A stretch of DNA of 64,000 bases, from positions 709,716 to 773,715 of the forward strand of contig NZ_JAJIRQ010000001.1 of assembly GCF_025717605.1 (NCBI RefSeq), written 5' to 3'. The translations under genes were made by a program, and so were the position numbers. Below the pieces are notes generated by a model. It saw nothing but the letters and a program-made list of their open reading frames with translations, was not told the origin of the DNA and did not search any database. Shown here one piece after another: positions 8,201-16,292 of this stretch. The number at the start of each line of letters is the position of its first letter. Position 1 is the stretch's first letter. The DNA is from Paucibacter sp. TC2R-5. GTDB lineage: Bacteria > Pseudomonadota > Gammaproteobacteria > Burkholderiales > Burkholderiaceae_C.

Positions 8201-8763
8201 ACGCCGCGCAGAGCCGCGAGGTGGTGATGCTGGCCGGCATCGTCAGCGATCTGCGCGTCATCAATGGCAATCGGGGCCGGGTGGCGATCTTCAAGCTAGA
8301 CGACAAGAGTGACTTCATCGAGGCGGTGGCCAACGAGGAATTGCTGAACCTGCACAAAGACCTGCTGGTCGACGACGAGTTGCTGATTCTGCAGGGCAAG
8401 GTGCAGATGGACCGCTTTGCCGGCGGCTTCCGTTTCAATGTGCAAGCGGTATGGGATCTGGCCGGCGCGCGCGCGCGCTTTGGCAAGTATTTCTATGTGC
8501 CGGTGCGGCGCAGCCTGCCCGCGCTGCAGGATGTGATCAAGCAATGGCCCGCACGACTGCTGGAAACGGAGCAGGGTCAGGTCAGGCAGGGCTTGAAAAT
8601 GACCACTCACCATTTCTTGTTCGGTGAACACGCGGGGGCGGAGTTCAAGATTGAGTTGGGCGAGGAAAGCCGCTTCTGGCCCAGTGATGAGGCCTTGGCG
8701 CAATTGCGCTTGGCGACGCAGGATCCGCAGGGCGGTCCAGTGTCGCAAATCATCTACGACTGA
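5221..8763 (+). CDS. dnaE: DNA polymerase III alpha subunit
   Basis: Catalytic subunit of the replicative DNA polymerase. At 1180 aa it has the normal length of the DnaE1 class. The N-terminal PHP domain starts with HLRTHTEFSVVDG. The glycine loop GPGRGSGAGSLVAY and the catalytic aspartates in PDFDIDF (residues 402-408) lie in the palm, and the third catalytic Asp is in VKFDFLGL (KFDF at 571-574). The fingers, the helix-hairpin-helix near YGFNKSHAAAYS and the C-terminal OB-fold (VVMLAGIVSDLRVI) all follow in order. It is transcribed alone, downstream of the inverted-repeat island, and followed by a patatin gene 79 bp later. No anomalies in the reading frame. Confidence 0.98.
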   Translation: MAFVHLRTHTEFSVVDGTLRIDDAASAAAKDGQIACAITDLANLFGGIKFYSGMRKKGVKPILGADCWLEPEGSDKNPSRFLLLVQNKQGYLNLCELLSRAWIQNVQRNQACLKWEWLSELNEGLICLSGAQFGGLGAALLAGDKPRALDWAGRFQEIFPQRFYIELQRAGLAGQEALVQASVPFAAELGLPVVATHPVQFLGTEDFEAHEARVCVAEGETLSNPKRIKRFLPGQYFRSQAEMEVLFADIPSAIANTVEIARRCSLSLVLGKPQLPEFPTPLVDGVKMTPDDYFRYASHEGLKERMVLLYPNEDKRAEQMPRYIARLEFELETIVKMGFPGYFLIVSDFIWWAKNNGCPVGPGRGSGAGSLVAYVLKITDLDPLQYNLLFERFLNPERVSMPDFDIDFCQGNRDRVIDYVKDKYGRPAVSQIATFGTMAAKAALRDIGRVLGMGYGQVDSIAKLIPAPPGKTVTLAKLPENFDPAKEKMIYARHEAPEIDQREAQEEEVAELLKLAARVEGMVRNIGMHAGGVLIAPGKITDFCPQYQQPGSNSAVSQYDKDDVEAVGLVKFDFLGLATLTILELAKDFIIARYPEQKNFSFETIPLDDRKTYKLFSEGLTESVFQFESSGMQRMLKDAKPSRLEDLIALNALYRPGPMDLIPTFVARKHGKEVVVYPHPLTEPVLSETYGIMVYQEQVMQTAQVLGGYSLGGADMLRRAMGKKKAEEMAEHRAIFRKGAAVNGLDEAQADEVFDLMEKFAGYGFNKSHAAAYSLLAYHTGWLKVHFTAEFFAANMTIEMDDTDKLKVLLNDAKLFGITFEPPNVNLGVHRFEPITNKLINYGLGAIKGTGKGAIDSIVAVRKAGGEFKSFYDFCKRIDRKAVNKRVVDALIKAGAFDKLEADRARLLASVARGYTHAETQEANANQGGLFDFGDSHASSTAEPDLVEAAPWSIKERLTLEKTAIGYYLSGHLFDQSGEEVRRMVKRRVANIEDAAQSREVVMLAGIVSDLRVINGNRGRVAIFKLDDKSDFIEAVANEELLNLHKDLLVDDELLILQGKVQMDRFAGGFRFNVQAVWDLAGARARFGKYFYVPVRRSLPALQDVIKQWPARLLETEQGQVRQGLKMTTHHFLFGEHAGAEFKIELGEESRFWPSDEALAQLRLATQDPQGGPVSQIIYD

Positions 8764-8842
8764 GGACGGCGCAGGGCTAACTTACGGTTTCCCGCCTTTT
8801 TTGAAGGCTTGAGCCCGCACAAATAGGCGATGATTCACCGCA

Positions 8843-10165
8843 TTGCCGACCATGCCCAACGCCACCCCAACCCTAACCACAGCTTCAAGGCCAAGCTTTG
8901 GACCTTGCGGCCTTATCCTCACCGGAGGCGGCGCGCGTGCGGCCTATCAAGTCGGTGTGTTGGCGGCGGTGGCGCAGTTGCGCCGCGATGCCGGCTTCAG
9001 CGGTGCCAGCCCTTTTCCCATCATTGCCGGCACTTCGGCGGGTGCGATCAACGCGGCCACCTTGGCCTGCCATGCGGATGATTTTGACGGCGCCGTGGAT
9101 GGGCTGGTGCATCTGTGGCAGAACCTGCATGTCGACCAGATTTACAGTGCCGACGCCTTTGGCATCATCCGCACCGGCGCGCGCTGGTTACGCTTGATGA
9201 GCTTGGGCTGGGCGGTGGCGCGTTGGCGCCGCACCCAGCCGCGCAGCCTGCTCGATAACGCCCCGCTGGCGGCTTTGCTGCACCGGTGGATAGAGATGGA
9301 TCGTCTGGACCAGATGCTGGCGGCCGGCCATATGCATGCGCTGGCGATCAGTGGCTCCAGCTACACGTCTGGGCAGCACATTACGTTTTATCAAACCCAA
9401 AAGCCCATCACGCCCTGGTCGCGTTCGCAGCGCATTGCCGTCAGAACGCAATTGACGGTCGAGCACTTGACGGCCTCCGCAGCGATCCCCTTCATCTTCC
9501 CGGCGCAGTCCTTGGATCTGGATGGTCAGCCCGAATGGTTTGGTGATGGTTCGATGCGCCAGAGTGCGCCGATTTCGCCGGCCATCCATCTCGGCGCCGA
9601 GCGCATTTTGGTGATTGGTGCGGGCCGCATGCATGAACCGCCGGGCAGCCGGCGCTCCGCGCTGGTAACGGGTCACCCCAGCATGGCGCAGATTGCCGGC
9701 CATGCCTTGTCAAATATTTTTTTGGACGCGTTGGCGGTGGACGTGGAGCGCTTGCAGCGCATCAACAATACGCTGGCCTTGCTGCCGCAGCAGGCCAGGG
9801 AAGCGACGCCTTTGCGGCCGGTTGAGGTCTTGGTGATAGCGCCCAGCCGGCGTCTGGATGACTTGGCGGCCGAGCATCAAGGCAGCTTGCCGCCGACGAT
9901 CAAAGGCCTTTTGCGCAGTGTCGGGGTGGCAGGCGAAGGCAAGGGTGCGAGCGGATCGGCGCTGACCAGCTACTTGCTGTTTGAGCCCTCGTTCACCGGC
10001 GAGTTGATCAACTTGGGCATGAGCGACACCTTGGCGCGGCGCGCGGAGGTACAGGCCTTTTTTGGTTGGCCGGAACAAGCCTTGCAATGCGACCCGGCCT
10101 CGATGCGGCGGCGCAAAGCCGGCTTTGCCGAGACGGTGCCCGGGGCGATGAATCACTCGGGGTAG
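8843..10165 (+). CDS. Patatin-like phospholipase
   Basis: Serine lipid hydrolase of the patatin fold. The oxyanion-hole glycines are in LTGGGARAAYQVG (residues ~26-38), the nucleophile elbow GTSAG puts the catalytic Ser at residue 65, and the partner Asp is in FGDGSMRQ (Asp235), completing the Ser-Asp dyad. No signal peptide or membrane helix is apparent, so it is probably cytoplasmic or peripherally membrane-bound. The region after about 330 is a family-variable C-terminus. Substrate is unknown; bacterial patatins usually act on phospholipids or lysophospholipids. An ATG at 8852 is an alternative start. The 3' end overlaps the convergent ComEA-like gene by 13 bp. Confidence 0.9.
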   Translation: MPTMPNATPTLTTASRPSFGPCGLILTGGGARAAYQVGVLAAVAQLRRDAGFSGASPFPIIAGTSAGAINAATLACHADDFDGAVDGLVHLWQNLHVDQIYSADAFGIIRTGARWLRLMSLGWAVARWRRTQPRSLLDNAPLAALLHRWIEMDRLDQMLAAGHMHALAISGSSYTSGQHITFYQTQKPITPWSRSQRIAVRTQLTVEHLTASAAIPFIFPAQSLDLDGQPEWFGDGSMRQSAPISPAIHLGAERILVIGAGRMHEPPGSRRSALVTGHPSMAQIAGHALSNIFLDALAVDVERLQRINNTLALLPQQAREATPLRPVEVLVIAPSRRLDDLAAEHQGSLPPTIKGLLRSVGVAGEGKGASGSALTSYLLFEPSFTGELINLGMSDTLARRAEVQAFFGWPEQALQCDPASMRRRKAGFAETVPGAMNHSG

Positions 10166-10434
10166 GCTGTTCCGTTCACGCGCAGACCCAGAGCGGAGAG
10201 TTTGCTGGCCTTGGCCGGGCCTATGCCACGCACGCGGTGCAGCAGATCGGCCCAATCGCTGAAGAGGGCCAGGGCCCGCGCGTTCAGCAGCTTTTCCACC
10301 AAGCCCGGCCCCAGGCCGGGCAGCGACTCCAACTCGGCGCGGCTGGCTTCGTTGGCTTCGAGCAGCTTCATTTGCGCCCTGGTGTGCCCGGCCAGGAAGC
10401 ACATGAAACCAGTCAGCAAGCTGCGGCGCCGCAT
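10153..10434 (-). CDS. ComEA-like helix-hairpin-helix protein
   Basis: Small exported DNA-binding-type protein. A short N-terminal hydrophobic segment (LLTGFMCFLAG) looks like a signal peptide or anchor. The rest is a tandem helix-hairpin-helix domain: LNA-like NEASRAELESLPGLGPGLVEKLL and FSDWADLLHRVRGIGPAKASKL, the same arrangement as in ComEA, the periplasmic DNA receptor of natural transformation. Here it is a single small gene (93 aa) without other competence genes nearby, so a role in DNA uptake is inference. It lies 18 bp downstream of msbA on the same strand and could be co-transcribed with it. Confidence 0.82.
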   Translation of the reverse strand: MRRRSLLTGFMCFLAGHTRAQMKLLEANEASRAELESLPGLGPGLVEKLLNARALALFSDWADLLHRVRGIGPAKASKLSALGLRVNGTAYPE

Positions 10435-10452
10435 CAGGAGCAGGTCCTTAGG

Positions 10453-12189
10453 CTATTCGCCGTGTTGCGCCCGCACCATCGCGGCATAGGCACCATCGAC
10501 GGCTATCAACTCGGCGTGCGAGCCGCTTTCCAGCACTCGGCCGGCGCCCAGCACATGGATGCTGTCGGCCGAGCGAACCGTGGACAAGCGGTGCGCGATG
10601 ACGATCAAGGTCTTGCGACCCTGCCATTGCTCCAGCGCTTGTTGTACGGCGCGTTCGCTCTCGGTGTCGAGCGCGGAGGTGGCCTCATCAAACACCCAGA
10701 CAGGTGCATCGCGGTAGAGCGCGCGCGCGATGGCCAGGCGCTGGCGCTGGCCGCCCGAGAGCTTGCTGCCGTTGGCGCCAATGATGGTGTCCAGCCCTTG
10801 CGGCAGGCCAAGTGCAAAGTCCCACAGATTGGCGGCACGCAAGGCCTGCTCCAACTTGGCTTCATCGCGGGGCTGGGCGTAGGCGATGTTGTCGGCCACC
10901 GAGGCGTCAAACAGCACGATGTCTTGCGACACCACCGCGAACTGGCGGCGCAGATTGCCCTTGCGAAGCTCGCTGACCTCAACCCCGTCGAGCGTGACGC
11001 TGCCGGAATCGGCCTGACCGAAGCCCAGCAGCAGATGGACGATGGAGCTCTTGCCTGCGCCCGAGGCGCCGACCAGGGCGGTGGTTTGACCGGCTGCGAA
11101 CTTGAGCGTCAGCCCATTGAGCGCCGGGCGGTCGGCGTCCGGGTACAGCAGATGAACATCCTGCATCTGGATCTCGCCCTTGCAGTCCTGAAGTTCCTTG
11201 GTCCCCTTGTCGGGCTCAACCGGCATGTCCAGCAAGCTCATGCAGCCGCGTGCGATCACCAGCGCGCCGGTGATGGGCGGCATCAAGTCGCTGAGATGGC
11301 GCAGGCGTGAGGTCAGCAAGAGCAGGCCGGTGATGAAGGCGGCGAACTCGCCCACGCCGGTATTGGCTTGGCGCGCTTGCAGCAAGGCCAGGCAGACGAT
11401 CAAAGACAAACCCCAGCTTGCGACGAACTGCGACAAGGGTTGCGTCATGGCTGCCGCCGCAGCCGACTTCAGGTTGTTGCGCTGCACCTGCCGGGCCAGC
11501 GCATTGAATTGAGCCCGCTCATGGTCGGCCGCGTCAAAGCTGCGCACCACCCGCCAGGCGCGGGTCAGATCGTCAACCTTGTTGACCAACTGCAGTTGCG
11601 CGTCATAGGCGATGCCGCCGAGCCTGCGCACGCGCGAGGCGACCTTGCGCATGACGAAAGCCATCAAGGGCGTTGTGATCATGGACAGCAGCGTCAGCTG
11701 CCAGTTCAGCATGATCAGGTAGCCCAAAATCGCGATGGCCGGCAGGCCGTCGCGCAGCACGCTGATAAAGGGGTTGGTCAGCGTGCCCATGATTTGCTGC
11801 GGGTCGTTGACCACCTTGGTGACCGCTGTGCCGGGCTGCAAGCTGGTGAAGACGCGTGCATCGGCCTTGAGCAAGGCATCCAGCAGCGCACAGCGGAAGT
11901 CCATCACCACCCGTGTAACCGACCAGTTGAGCAGGTACTGCCCCAAAAAACCCAGCAAGCCACGCAAGGCGAACAGGCCGATCAACACGACCGGCACCCA
12001 CCACACCGAAAAGGAGCTGCTGGCGAAGCCTTGACCGAACACGGTCTTGATCAGGTGCGGAATCAGTGGCTCGGTGGCCGCCGCTGCGGCGTAGGCCAGC
12101 AGAGTCAGCGAGAGGCCGGTACGGTAGGGTTTGACAAAGCGCATCAAGCGCTTGGCAACGGGTTTGAGTTCGGAAGAATCAGTCGTCAT
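10453..12189 (-). CDS. msbA: Lipid A export ABC transporter MsbA
   Basis: Homodimeric inner-membrane flippase for the lipid A-core part of LPS. Start at 12189 (MTTDSSELKP) is preferred over an in-frame start 15 codons upstream because it fits the family N-terminus. The first ~310 residues are a six-helix exporter transmembrane domain beginning RFVKPYRTGLSLTLLAY. The ATPase domain has Walker A GASGAGKSS, signature LSGGQRQRLA, Walker B VWVFDEATSALD and the switch His in IAHRLSTV. About 578 aa is normal. It is divergent from the heptose operon (gmhA starts 144 bp away), consistent with an LPS supply role. Confidence 0.93.
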   Translation of the reverse strand: MTTDSSELKPVAKRLMRFVKPYRTGLSLTLLAYAAAAATEPLIPHLIKTVFGQGFASSSFSVWWVPVVLIGLFALRGLLGFLGQYLLNWSVTRVVMDFRCALLDALLKADARVFTSLQPGTAVTKVVNDPQQIMGTLTNPFISVLRDGLPAIAILGYLIMLNWQLTLLSMITTPLMAFVMRKVASRVRRLGGIAYDAQLQLVNKVDDLTRAWRVVRSFDAADHERAQFNALARQVQRNNLKSAAAAAMTQPLSQFVASWGLSLIVCLALLQARQANTGVGEFAAFITGLLLLTSRLRHLSDLMPPITGALVIARGCMSLLDMPVEPDKGTKELQDCKGEIQMQDVHLLYPDADRPALNGLTLKFAAGQTTALVGASGAGKSSIVHLLLGFGQADSGSVTLDGVEVSELRKGNLRRQFAVVSQDIVLFDASVADNIAYAQPRDEAKLEQALRAANLWDFALGLPQGLDTIIGANGSKLSGGQRQRLAIARALYRDAPVWVFDEATSALDTESERAVQQALEQWQGRKTLIVIAHRLSTVRSADSIHVLGAGRVLESGSHAELIAVDGAYAAMVRAQHGE

Positions 12190-12332
12190 GGCGCGGATTG
12201 TCGCTGGCATTTTGGGTCGAGTAACGGGGGGCAATGCGCGTCTGCCTGCGTTGATAATGGCGTGATGTGATTGGCCAACAGCAGACGGCTGCGGCGCCCG
12301 AGCAACTCTTTACTTTTCATGGATTTTCATCA

Positions 12333-12902
12333 ATGAATTCACTGTTTTTGCGCAACCTTGCCGAGCATCAGCAACTGATGACCGTGTTGCACGACTTGGA
12401 CCCCGCTATCGCCCAGGCCGGACAGCATTTGGCCAAGGTGCTGACGCAGGGCGGCAAGATCATGTTTTGCGGCAACGGTGGTTCAGCCGCTGACAGCCAG
12501 CATCTGGCCGCCGAGTTGACCGGCCGTTTCATCAAAGACCGCAGGCCGCTGGCGGCCATCGCGCTCAACACCGATACCTCGGCCTTGACCTGCATTTCGA
12601 ATGATTACGCCTTCGAGCAGGTGTTCGCGCGTCAGTTGACGGCGCTGGCGCGCTCGGGCGACGCGCTAGTGGCGATCTCCACCTCGGGCAACTCGGCCAA
12701 TGTCTTGCGTGCGGTCGAGGCCGCCAAGGCTGCCGGCGTCTACACCCTGGGTCTGCTGGGGCGCGACGGTGGACAGCTGCGCGGCCTGTGTGACGGGTCA
12801 ATCGTGGTGCCGCATCAGGTGACGGCGCGCATCCAGGAGGCGCATATCTTGATCGGCCACACCTTGTGCGGTTTGATCGAAGCCGAGCTGGGCTTGGACT
12901 GA
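12333..12902 (+). CDS. gmhA: Phosphoheptose isomerase
   Basis: Converts sedoheptulose 7-phosphate to D-glycero-D-manno-heptose 7-phosphate, the first step of ADP-heptose synthesis for the LPS inner core. A SIS domain fills the protein: FCGNGGSAADSQHLAAEL and AISTSGNSANVLRAVEAAK are the sugar-phosphate loops, and QEAHILIGH near the C-terminus carries the family Glu/His residues. The start at 12333 gives 189 aa, the usual length; the frame is open 22 codons further upstream. It is the first gene of a four-gene heptose operon, with 7 bp to the next gene. Confidence 0.92.
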   Translation: MNSLFLRNLAEHQQLMTVLHDLDPAIAQAGQHLAKVLTQGGKIMFCGNGGSAADSQHLAAELTGRFIKDRRPLAAIALNTDTSALTCISNDYAFEQVFARQLTALARSGDALVAISTSGNSANVLRAVEAAKAAGVYTLGLLGRDGGQLRGLCDGSIVVPHQVTARIQEAHILIGHTLCGLIEAELGLD

Positions 12903-12909
12903 GAGGGTC

Positions 12910-13875
12910 ATGCTTGTGACTAAGAATTTACTTCAAGGCCTGCAAAGTTTGCCCACGCGCGAGCTGCTGGCGGCCAAGCGCGTGTTGGTGGTCGGTGACG
13001 TGATGCTGGATCGTTACTGGCACGGCGCGGTCGAACGCATCTCGCCCGAGGCGCCGGTGCCGGTGGTGCGGGTGGAGCGCGAGGAGGAGCGCCTGGGCGG
13101 CGCGGCGAACGTGGCGCTTGGCGTCAAGATGCTCGGTGCTCGCACGACCTTGCTGACCGTGGTGGGGCGCGATCAGCCTGCCGTCAAACTGCGCGAGCTG
13201 CTGCACGCGCAAGGCGTGGAAACGGTCTTGCGCGACGATCCCAAGCTGCAGACCATCGTCAAGCTGCGTGTGATCGGCCGGGCCCAGCAATTGCTGCGCA
13301 TCGACTTCGAAAACGAGCCGGATCATGAGCTCTTGGGCGAGATGACCGACGCATTTGAGCAGCAGCTGGCCGACCATGATCTGGTGCTGTTTTCCGACTA
13401 CGGCAAGGGCGGCCTGGCCCATATTCCGCAGATGATTGCGCTGGCCCGGGCGGCCGGCAAGCCGGTCTTGGTCGACCCCAAGGGCAGTGATTTTCAGCGT
13501 TATGCGGGTGCGACCGTGATCACGCCGAACCGGGCCGAGCTGGCGCTGGTCAGCGGCCAATGGCGGGGCGAGGCGGATTTAAAGGCCAAGGTTGATGCGC
13601 TGAGAGAGGCTATCGGCGTCGAGGCCGTCTTGCTGACGCGCTCGGAGGAGGGCATGACCTTGTTCTCCGCCGACGGTATCAACCATGAGCCCGCTCAAGC
13701 GCGCGAGGTGTTCGACGTGACCGGCGCCGGCGACACGGTGATCGCCACCTTGGCGGTGATGATGGCTGCGGGCTTGGGCATGGATCAGGCGATGCGCTGG
13801 GCGAATCGGGCCGGCGGCATCGTGGTCGGCAAGTTCGGCACCGCCACGGTCAGCTATGAGGAGTTGCAAGCTTGA
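12910..13875 (+). CDS. rfaE1: D-glycero-beta-D-manno-heptose-7-phosphate kinase (separate HldE kinase domain)
   Basis: PfkB/ribokinase-family enzyme that phosphorylates heptose 7-phosphate at C1. Family markers are VVGDVMLDRYWHG near the N-terminus, RLGGAANVALGVKMLG, and the catalytic/ATP signature DVTGAGDTVIATLA near residue 270. At 321 aa it corresponds to the N-terminal half of the fused enterobacterial HldE; here the adenylyltransferase is a separate downstream gene. The stop codon overlaps the TTG start of that gene (TTGA), which indicates coupled translation. Confidence 0.92.
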   Translation: MLVTKNLLQGLQSLPTRELLAAKRVLVVGDVMLDRYWHGAVERISPEAPVPVVRVEREEERLGGAANVALGVKMLGARTTLLTVVGRDQPAVKLRELLHAQGVETVLRDDPKLQTIVKLRVIGRAQQLLRIDFENEPDHELLGEMTDAFEQQLADHDLVLFSDYGKGGLAHIPQMIALARAAGKPVLVDPKGSDFQRYAGATVITPNRAELALVSGQWRGEADLKAKVDALREAIGVEAVLLTRSEEGMTLFSADGINHEPAQAREVFDVTGAGDTVIATLAVMMAAGLGMDQAMRWANRAGGIVVGKFGTATVSYEELQA

Positions 13876-14378
13876 GCGCGACCTTGAATTGGGCCTTGCA
13901 GGACAAGCTGCTGGACGCGGCCGCACTGGATAACACGGCCTTGGCGGCTCGTTTGGCCAGCCTGCCGCGGCCGCTGGTGTTTACCAATGGCGTGTTCGAT
14001 ATCTTGCACCGCGGCCATGTCAGCTATTTGCATGCGGCGCGCCAATTGGGCGGCAGCCTGATTGTGGCGATCAATACCGATGCTTCAGCGCGCGGTCTGG
14101 GCAAGGGCCCGGAGCGGCCGATCAACCGCGAGTTGGACCGCGCCTTGGTGCTGGCCGGCTTGGCGGCGGTGGACTGCGTGACTTTCTTTGACGAGCCCAC
14201 GCCCTGTGCCTTGCTGGCCCGCATACGCCCCGATATCTACGTCAAGGGCGGTGACTACGATATGGAGCTGCTGGAAGAAACGCGCTTGGTGCGTTCCTGG
14301 GGTGGGCGCTCTGAGGCGCTGTCCTTTGTTGACGGCTACTCGACCACGGCCCTGGTGCGCAGCCTGCGTTCGACTTGA
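13872..14378 (+). CDS. rfaE2: D-glycero-beta-D-manno-heptose 1-phosphate adenylyltransferase (separate HldE C-domain)
   Basis: Nucleotidyltransferase that joins heptose 1-phosphate to ATP to make ADP-heptose. The HxGH motif is in VFDILHRGHVSYLH and the fold continues with SLIVAINTDASARGLGKGPERPIN; the ISSTx-like nucleotide loop corresponds to YSTTALVRSL at the end. 168 aa. Start is a TTG whose last two bases are the first two of the preceding TGA stop, chosen because it gives the 4-bp coupling overlap and no ATG or GTG lies nearby. One base separates its stop from the gmhB start. Confidence 0.9.
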   Translation: MSATLNWALQDKLLDAAALDNTALAARLASLPRPLVFTNGVFDILHRGHVSYLHAARQLGGSLIVAINTDASARGLGKGPERPINRELDRALVLAGLAAVDCVTFFDEPTPCALLARIRPDIYVKGGDYDMELLEETRLVRSWGGRSEALSFVDGYSTTALVRSLRST

Positions 14379-14379
14379 T

Positions 14380-14934
14380 ATGCAAAAAGCTGCCTTTCTT
14401 GACCGCGACGGCGTGATCAATATCGACCATGCTTATGTAGGCCGCTGGGAAGATTTTGAATTCGTCCCCGGCGCGATCGATGCCATGCGTCAGCTGCATC
14501 AGGCCGGCTATGCGCTGGTGGTGGTGACCAATCAATCCGGTATTGCGCGGGGCAAATACAGCGAGGCCGACTTTTACCGGCTTACCGAGCAAATGCGAAA
14601 TTACTTGCTGACCCAGCAGGTGCCGCTGGCGGCGGTCGAGTTTTGCCCGCATTTGCCGGATGGACAGGTGGCCGAGTTCCGCATGGACTGCGGTTGCCGC
14701 AAACCGGCGCCGGGCATGATTTTGCGGGCGGCGCATGAGTTGACGCTGGATTTGGCGGCCTCGGTGCTATTCGGAGACAAGCCCTCCGATATCGAGGCGG
14801 CGAAGGCGGCCGGCGTGGGGCGCGCCTTCTTGTTGGCCAAGGATGGTCGGGGTGAGCCGGCTGAATTGCCAGTTGGCTTGAGCGCCAAGCGTTCAAGCAG
14901 TTTGGCGAGCGCCGTGGCAGGCTTGCTGGCTTAG
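14380..14934 (+). CDS. gmhB: D-glycero-beta-D-manno-heptose 1,7-bisphosphate 7-phosphatase
   Basis: HAD-family phosphatase that removes the C7 phosphate from heptose 1,7-bisphosphate. HAD motif I is FLDRDGVIN (nucleophile Asp at residue 8), motif II VVTNQSG, and motif IV FGDKPSDIEAA. The Zn-binding loop of this family is intact: CPH followed by CGCRKP. 184 aa is normal. The start ATG at 14380 is one base after the stop of the adenylyltransferase gene; the open frame begins earlier only because it overlaps that gene. The last 4 bp overlap the convergent glycosyltransferase gene. Confidence 0.92.
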   Translation: MQKAAFLDRDGVINIDHAYVGRWEDFEFVPGAIDAMRQLHQAGYALVVVTNQSGIARGKYSEADFYRLTEQMRNYLLTQQVPLAAVEFCPHLPDGQVAEFRMDCGCRKPAPGMILRAAHELTLDLAASVLFGDKPSDIEAAKAAGVGRAFLLAKDGRGEPAELPVGLSAKRSSSLASAVAGLLA

Positions 14935-16226
14935 CTTGCCCCTACAGGCAGGCTGGCGCGTTCGATTAACTCGCTGCTGGCCTCGGCCCAAGTTCTGATG
15001 TTGGCTGTCTTGATCAAGGCCTCGCGGGCTTGTAGGGCCGCGCGATCGCTCAGGTAATGGCTGAGCTTGGCCTGCATTTCGGCCTCGTCATAGGGATCGA
15101 AATAATCGGCATAGATGCCGGCCGCTTCGGGGATAGAGGTGGCGTTGGACGCGAGGCAGAACTTGCCGTAGGCGACCGACTCGGCAGCCGGCAGGCCGTA
15201 GCCTTCTATGGTGGACGGGAAGACGGTGAACAGGCAGTTTTGGTACAGGGTGTTGAGCAACTGATCGGATGCCTTCTCCAGCAAGATCAGTTTGCCATCC
15301 AAAGCCTTGGCATCTTTGAGGTAGTCATGGAATTCGCGGTAGCTGCCGCTGAGTTCACCCAAAAGAACCAGCTTCACACCGCCGTCCGCGCCTGCCTGCA
15401 CGAGCTTGTGCCAGGCCTTCATCAAACGAATCTGGTTTTTCGATGCTGCAACCCGGCCCACGCACAAGAGATAACGACCAGGCTCCAGGCCGTCGGGCAA
15501 GGCGGTCGGGGCCAAGCCCATGGCATTGATGTTTTGCCCGAAGCCGAGTTTTACGACCGGCTTCTCATAGCCGACAAACTCATGCATGTACTTGATGATC
15601 TCGCCCCGGTTGTAGTCGGAACTGGTGAAGAAGCGGTCGAAGGTCTTGAATGCATCGGTGACGAAGGTCAAAAAGCGTTTGGCTGTGCCGGCCTGCTTTT
15701 CGCCGGGAATCGGGATCATGTCATGCAGAAAAAGCTGGGGACGGATGCCGTAGCGATCCTTCAAGCGCTGGATATTGGCGACGTAACCCTCCATCGTCCA
15801 GTCGCGGCCGATGCTGAGCAGCGCATCACCCGGCTTGAAATCCGGGCTTTGAGCGGGCCGCTCAAACAGCCAGCGCTGGGTATGAAAGCGCAGATGGCCG
15901 CCGACGGTGTGCAGCCAGTATTTGACCGGACGGTGAGCGTACTTTTGGCTGTAGTCGGGCCAGGGAAAGAGCCGCGCGTTCGGGCACATCTCAAAAAACT
16001 TGCGCTTGTCCATCTTCACGCGGCTGCTCAGTACATCGCCCATGAAGCGCACGAACTCGTTGCTGACCAGGGCCACATCGCGGCATTCCCGGCCGTAAAA
16101 CATCAGGCATTGAGCCCCGTGGTCCAAGGCATTGACGGCATAGTTGATGTGCACGCGTTGAATGCCGGTGACGGTGGATTTGCGCCGGACCCACAGGATG
16201 AGATCGGTGACGTCAATGTAGATCAT
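14931..16226 (-). CDS. Glycosyltransferase family 4 protein
   Basis: GT-B fold retaining glycosyltransferase, probably cytoplasmic and acting on surface polysaccharide or LPS. The C-terminal half carries the family signatures: CVGRVAASKNQIRLMKAW (donor-binding strand) and PSTIEGYGLPAAESVAYG (the E-x7-E motif). The N-terminal half begins MIYIDVTDLILWVRRKSTVTGIQRV, which I associate with a GT4 subgroup found in polysaccharide clusters. 431 aa. Donor and acceptor sugars cannot be told. It sits among heptose and heptosyltransferase genes, which suggests outer-core or O-antigen addition. Confidence 0.83.
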   Translation of the reverse strand: MIYIDVTDLILWVRRKSTVTGIQRVHINYAVNALDHGAQCLMFYGRECRDVALVSNEFVRFMGDVLSSRVKMDKRKFFEMCPNARLFPWPDYSQKYAHRPVKYWLHTVGGHLRFHTQRWLFERPAQSPDFKPGDALLSIGRDWTMEGYVANIQRLKDRYGIRPQLFLHDMIPIPGEKQAGTAKRFLTFVTDAFKTFDRFFTSSDYNRGEIIKYMHEFVGYEKPVVKLGFGQNINAMGLAPTALPDGLEPGRYLLCVGRVAASKNQIRLMKAWHKLVQAGADGGVKLVLLGELSGSYREFHDYLKDAKALDGKLILLEKASDQLLNTLYQNCLFTVFPSTIEGYGLPAAESVAYGKFCLASNATSIPEAAGIYADYFDPYDEAEMQAKLSHYLSDRAALQAREALIKTANIRTWAEASSELIERASLPVGAS

Positions 16227-16292
16227 GGGATGATTCGATTCTCAGGAAACGGTGCCGATCGACTGCGGCGTATTTTGCGGCATAACTTGTAT

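Noticed and set aside
15057-16292. Long + strand open frame running in phase into the DUF5672 gene
   Set aside because: It is antisense to the GT4 gene along its whole length, carries no domain and has no ribosome site; the real start is at 16293.
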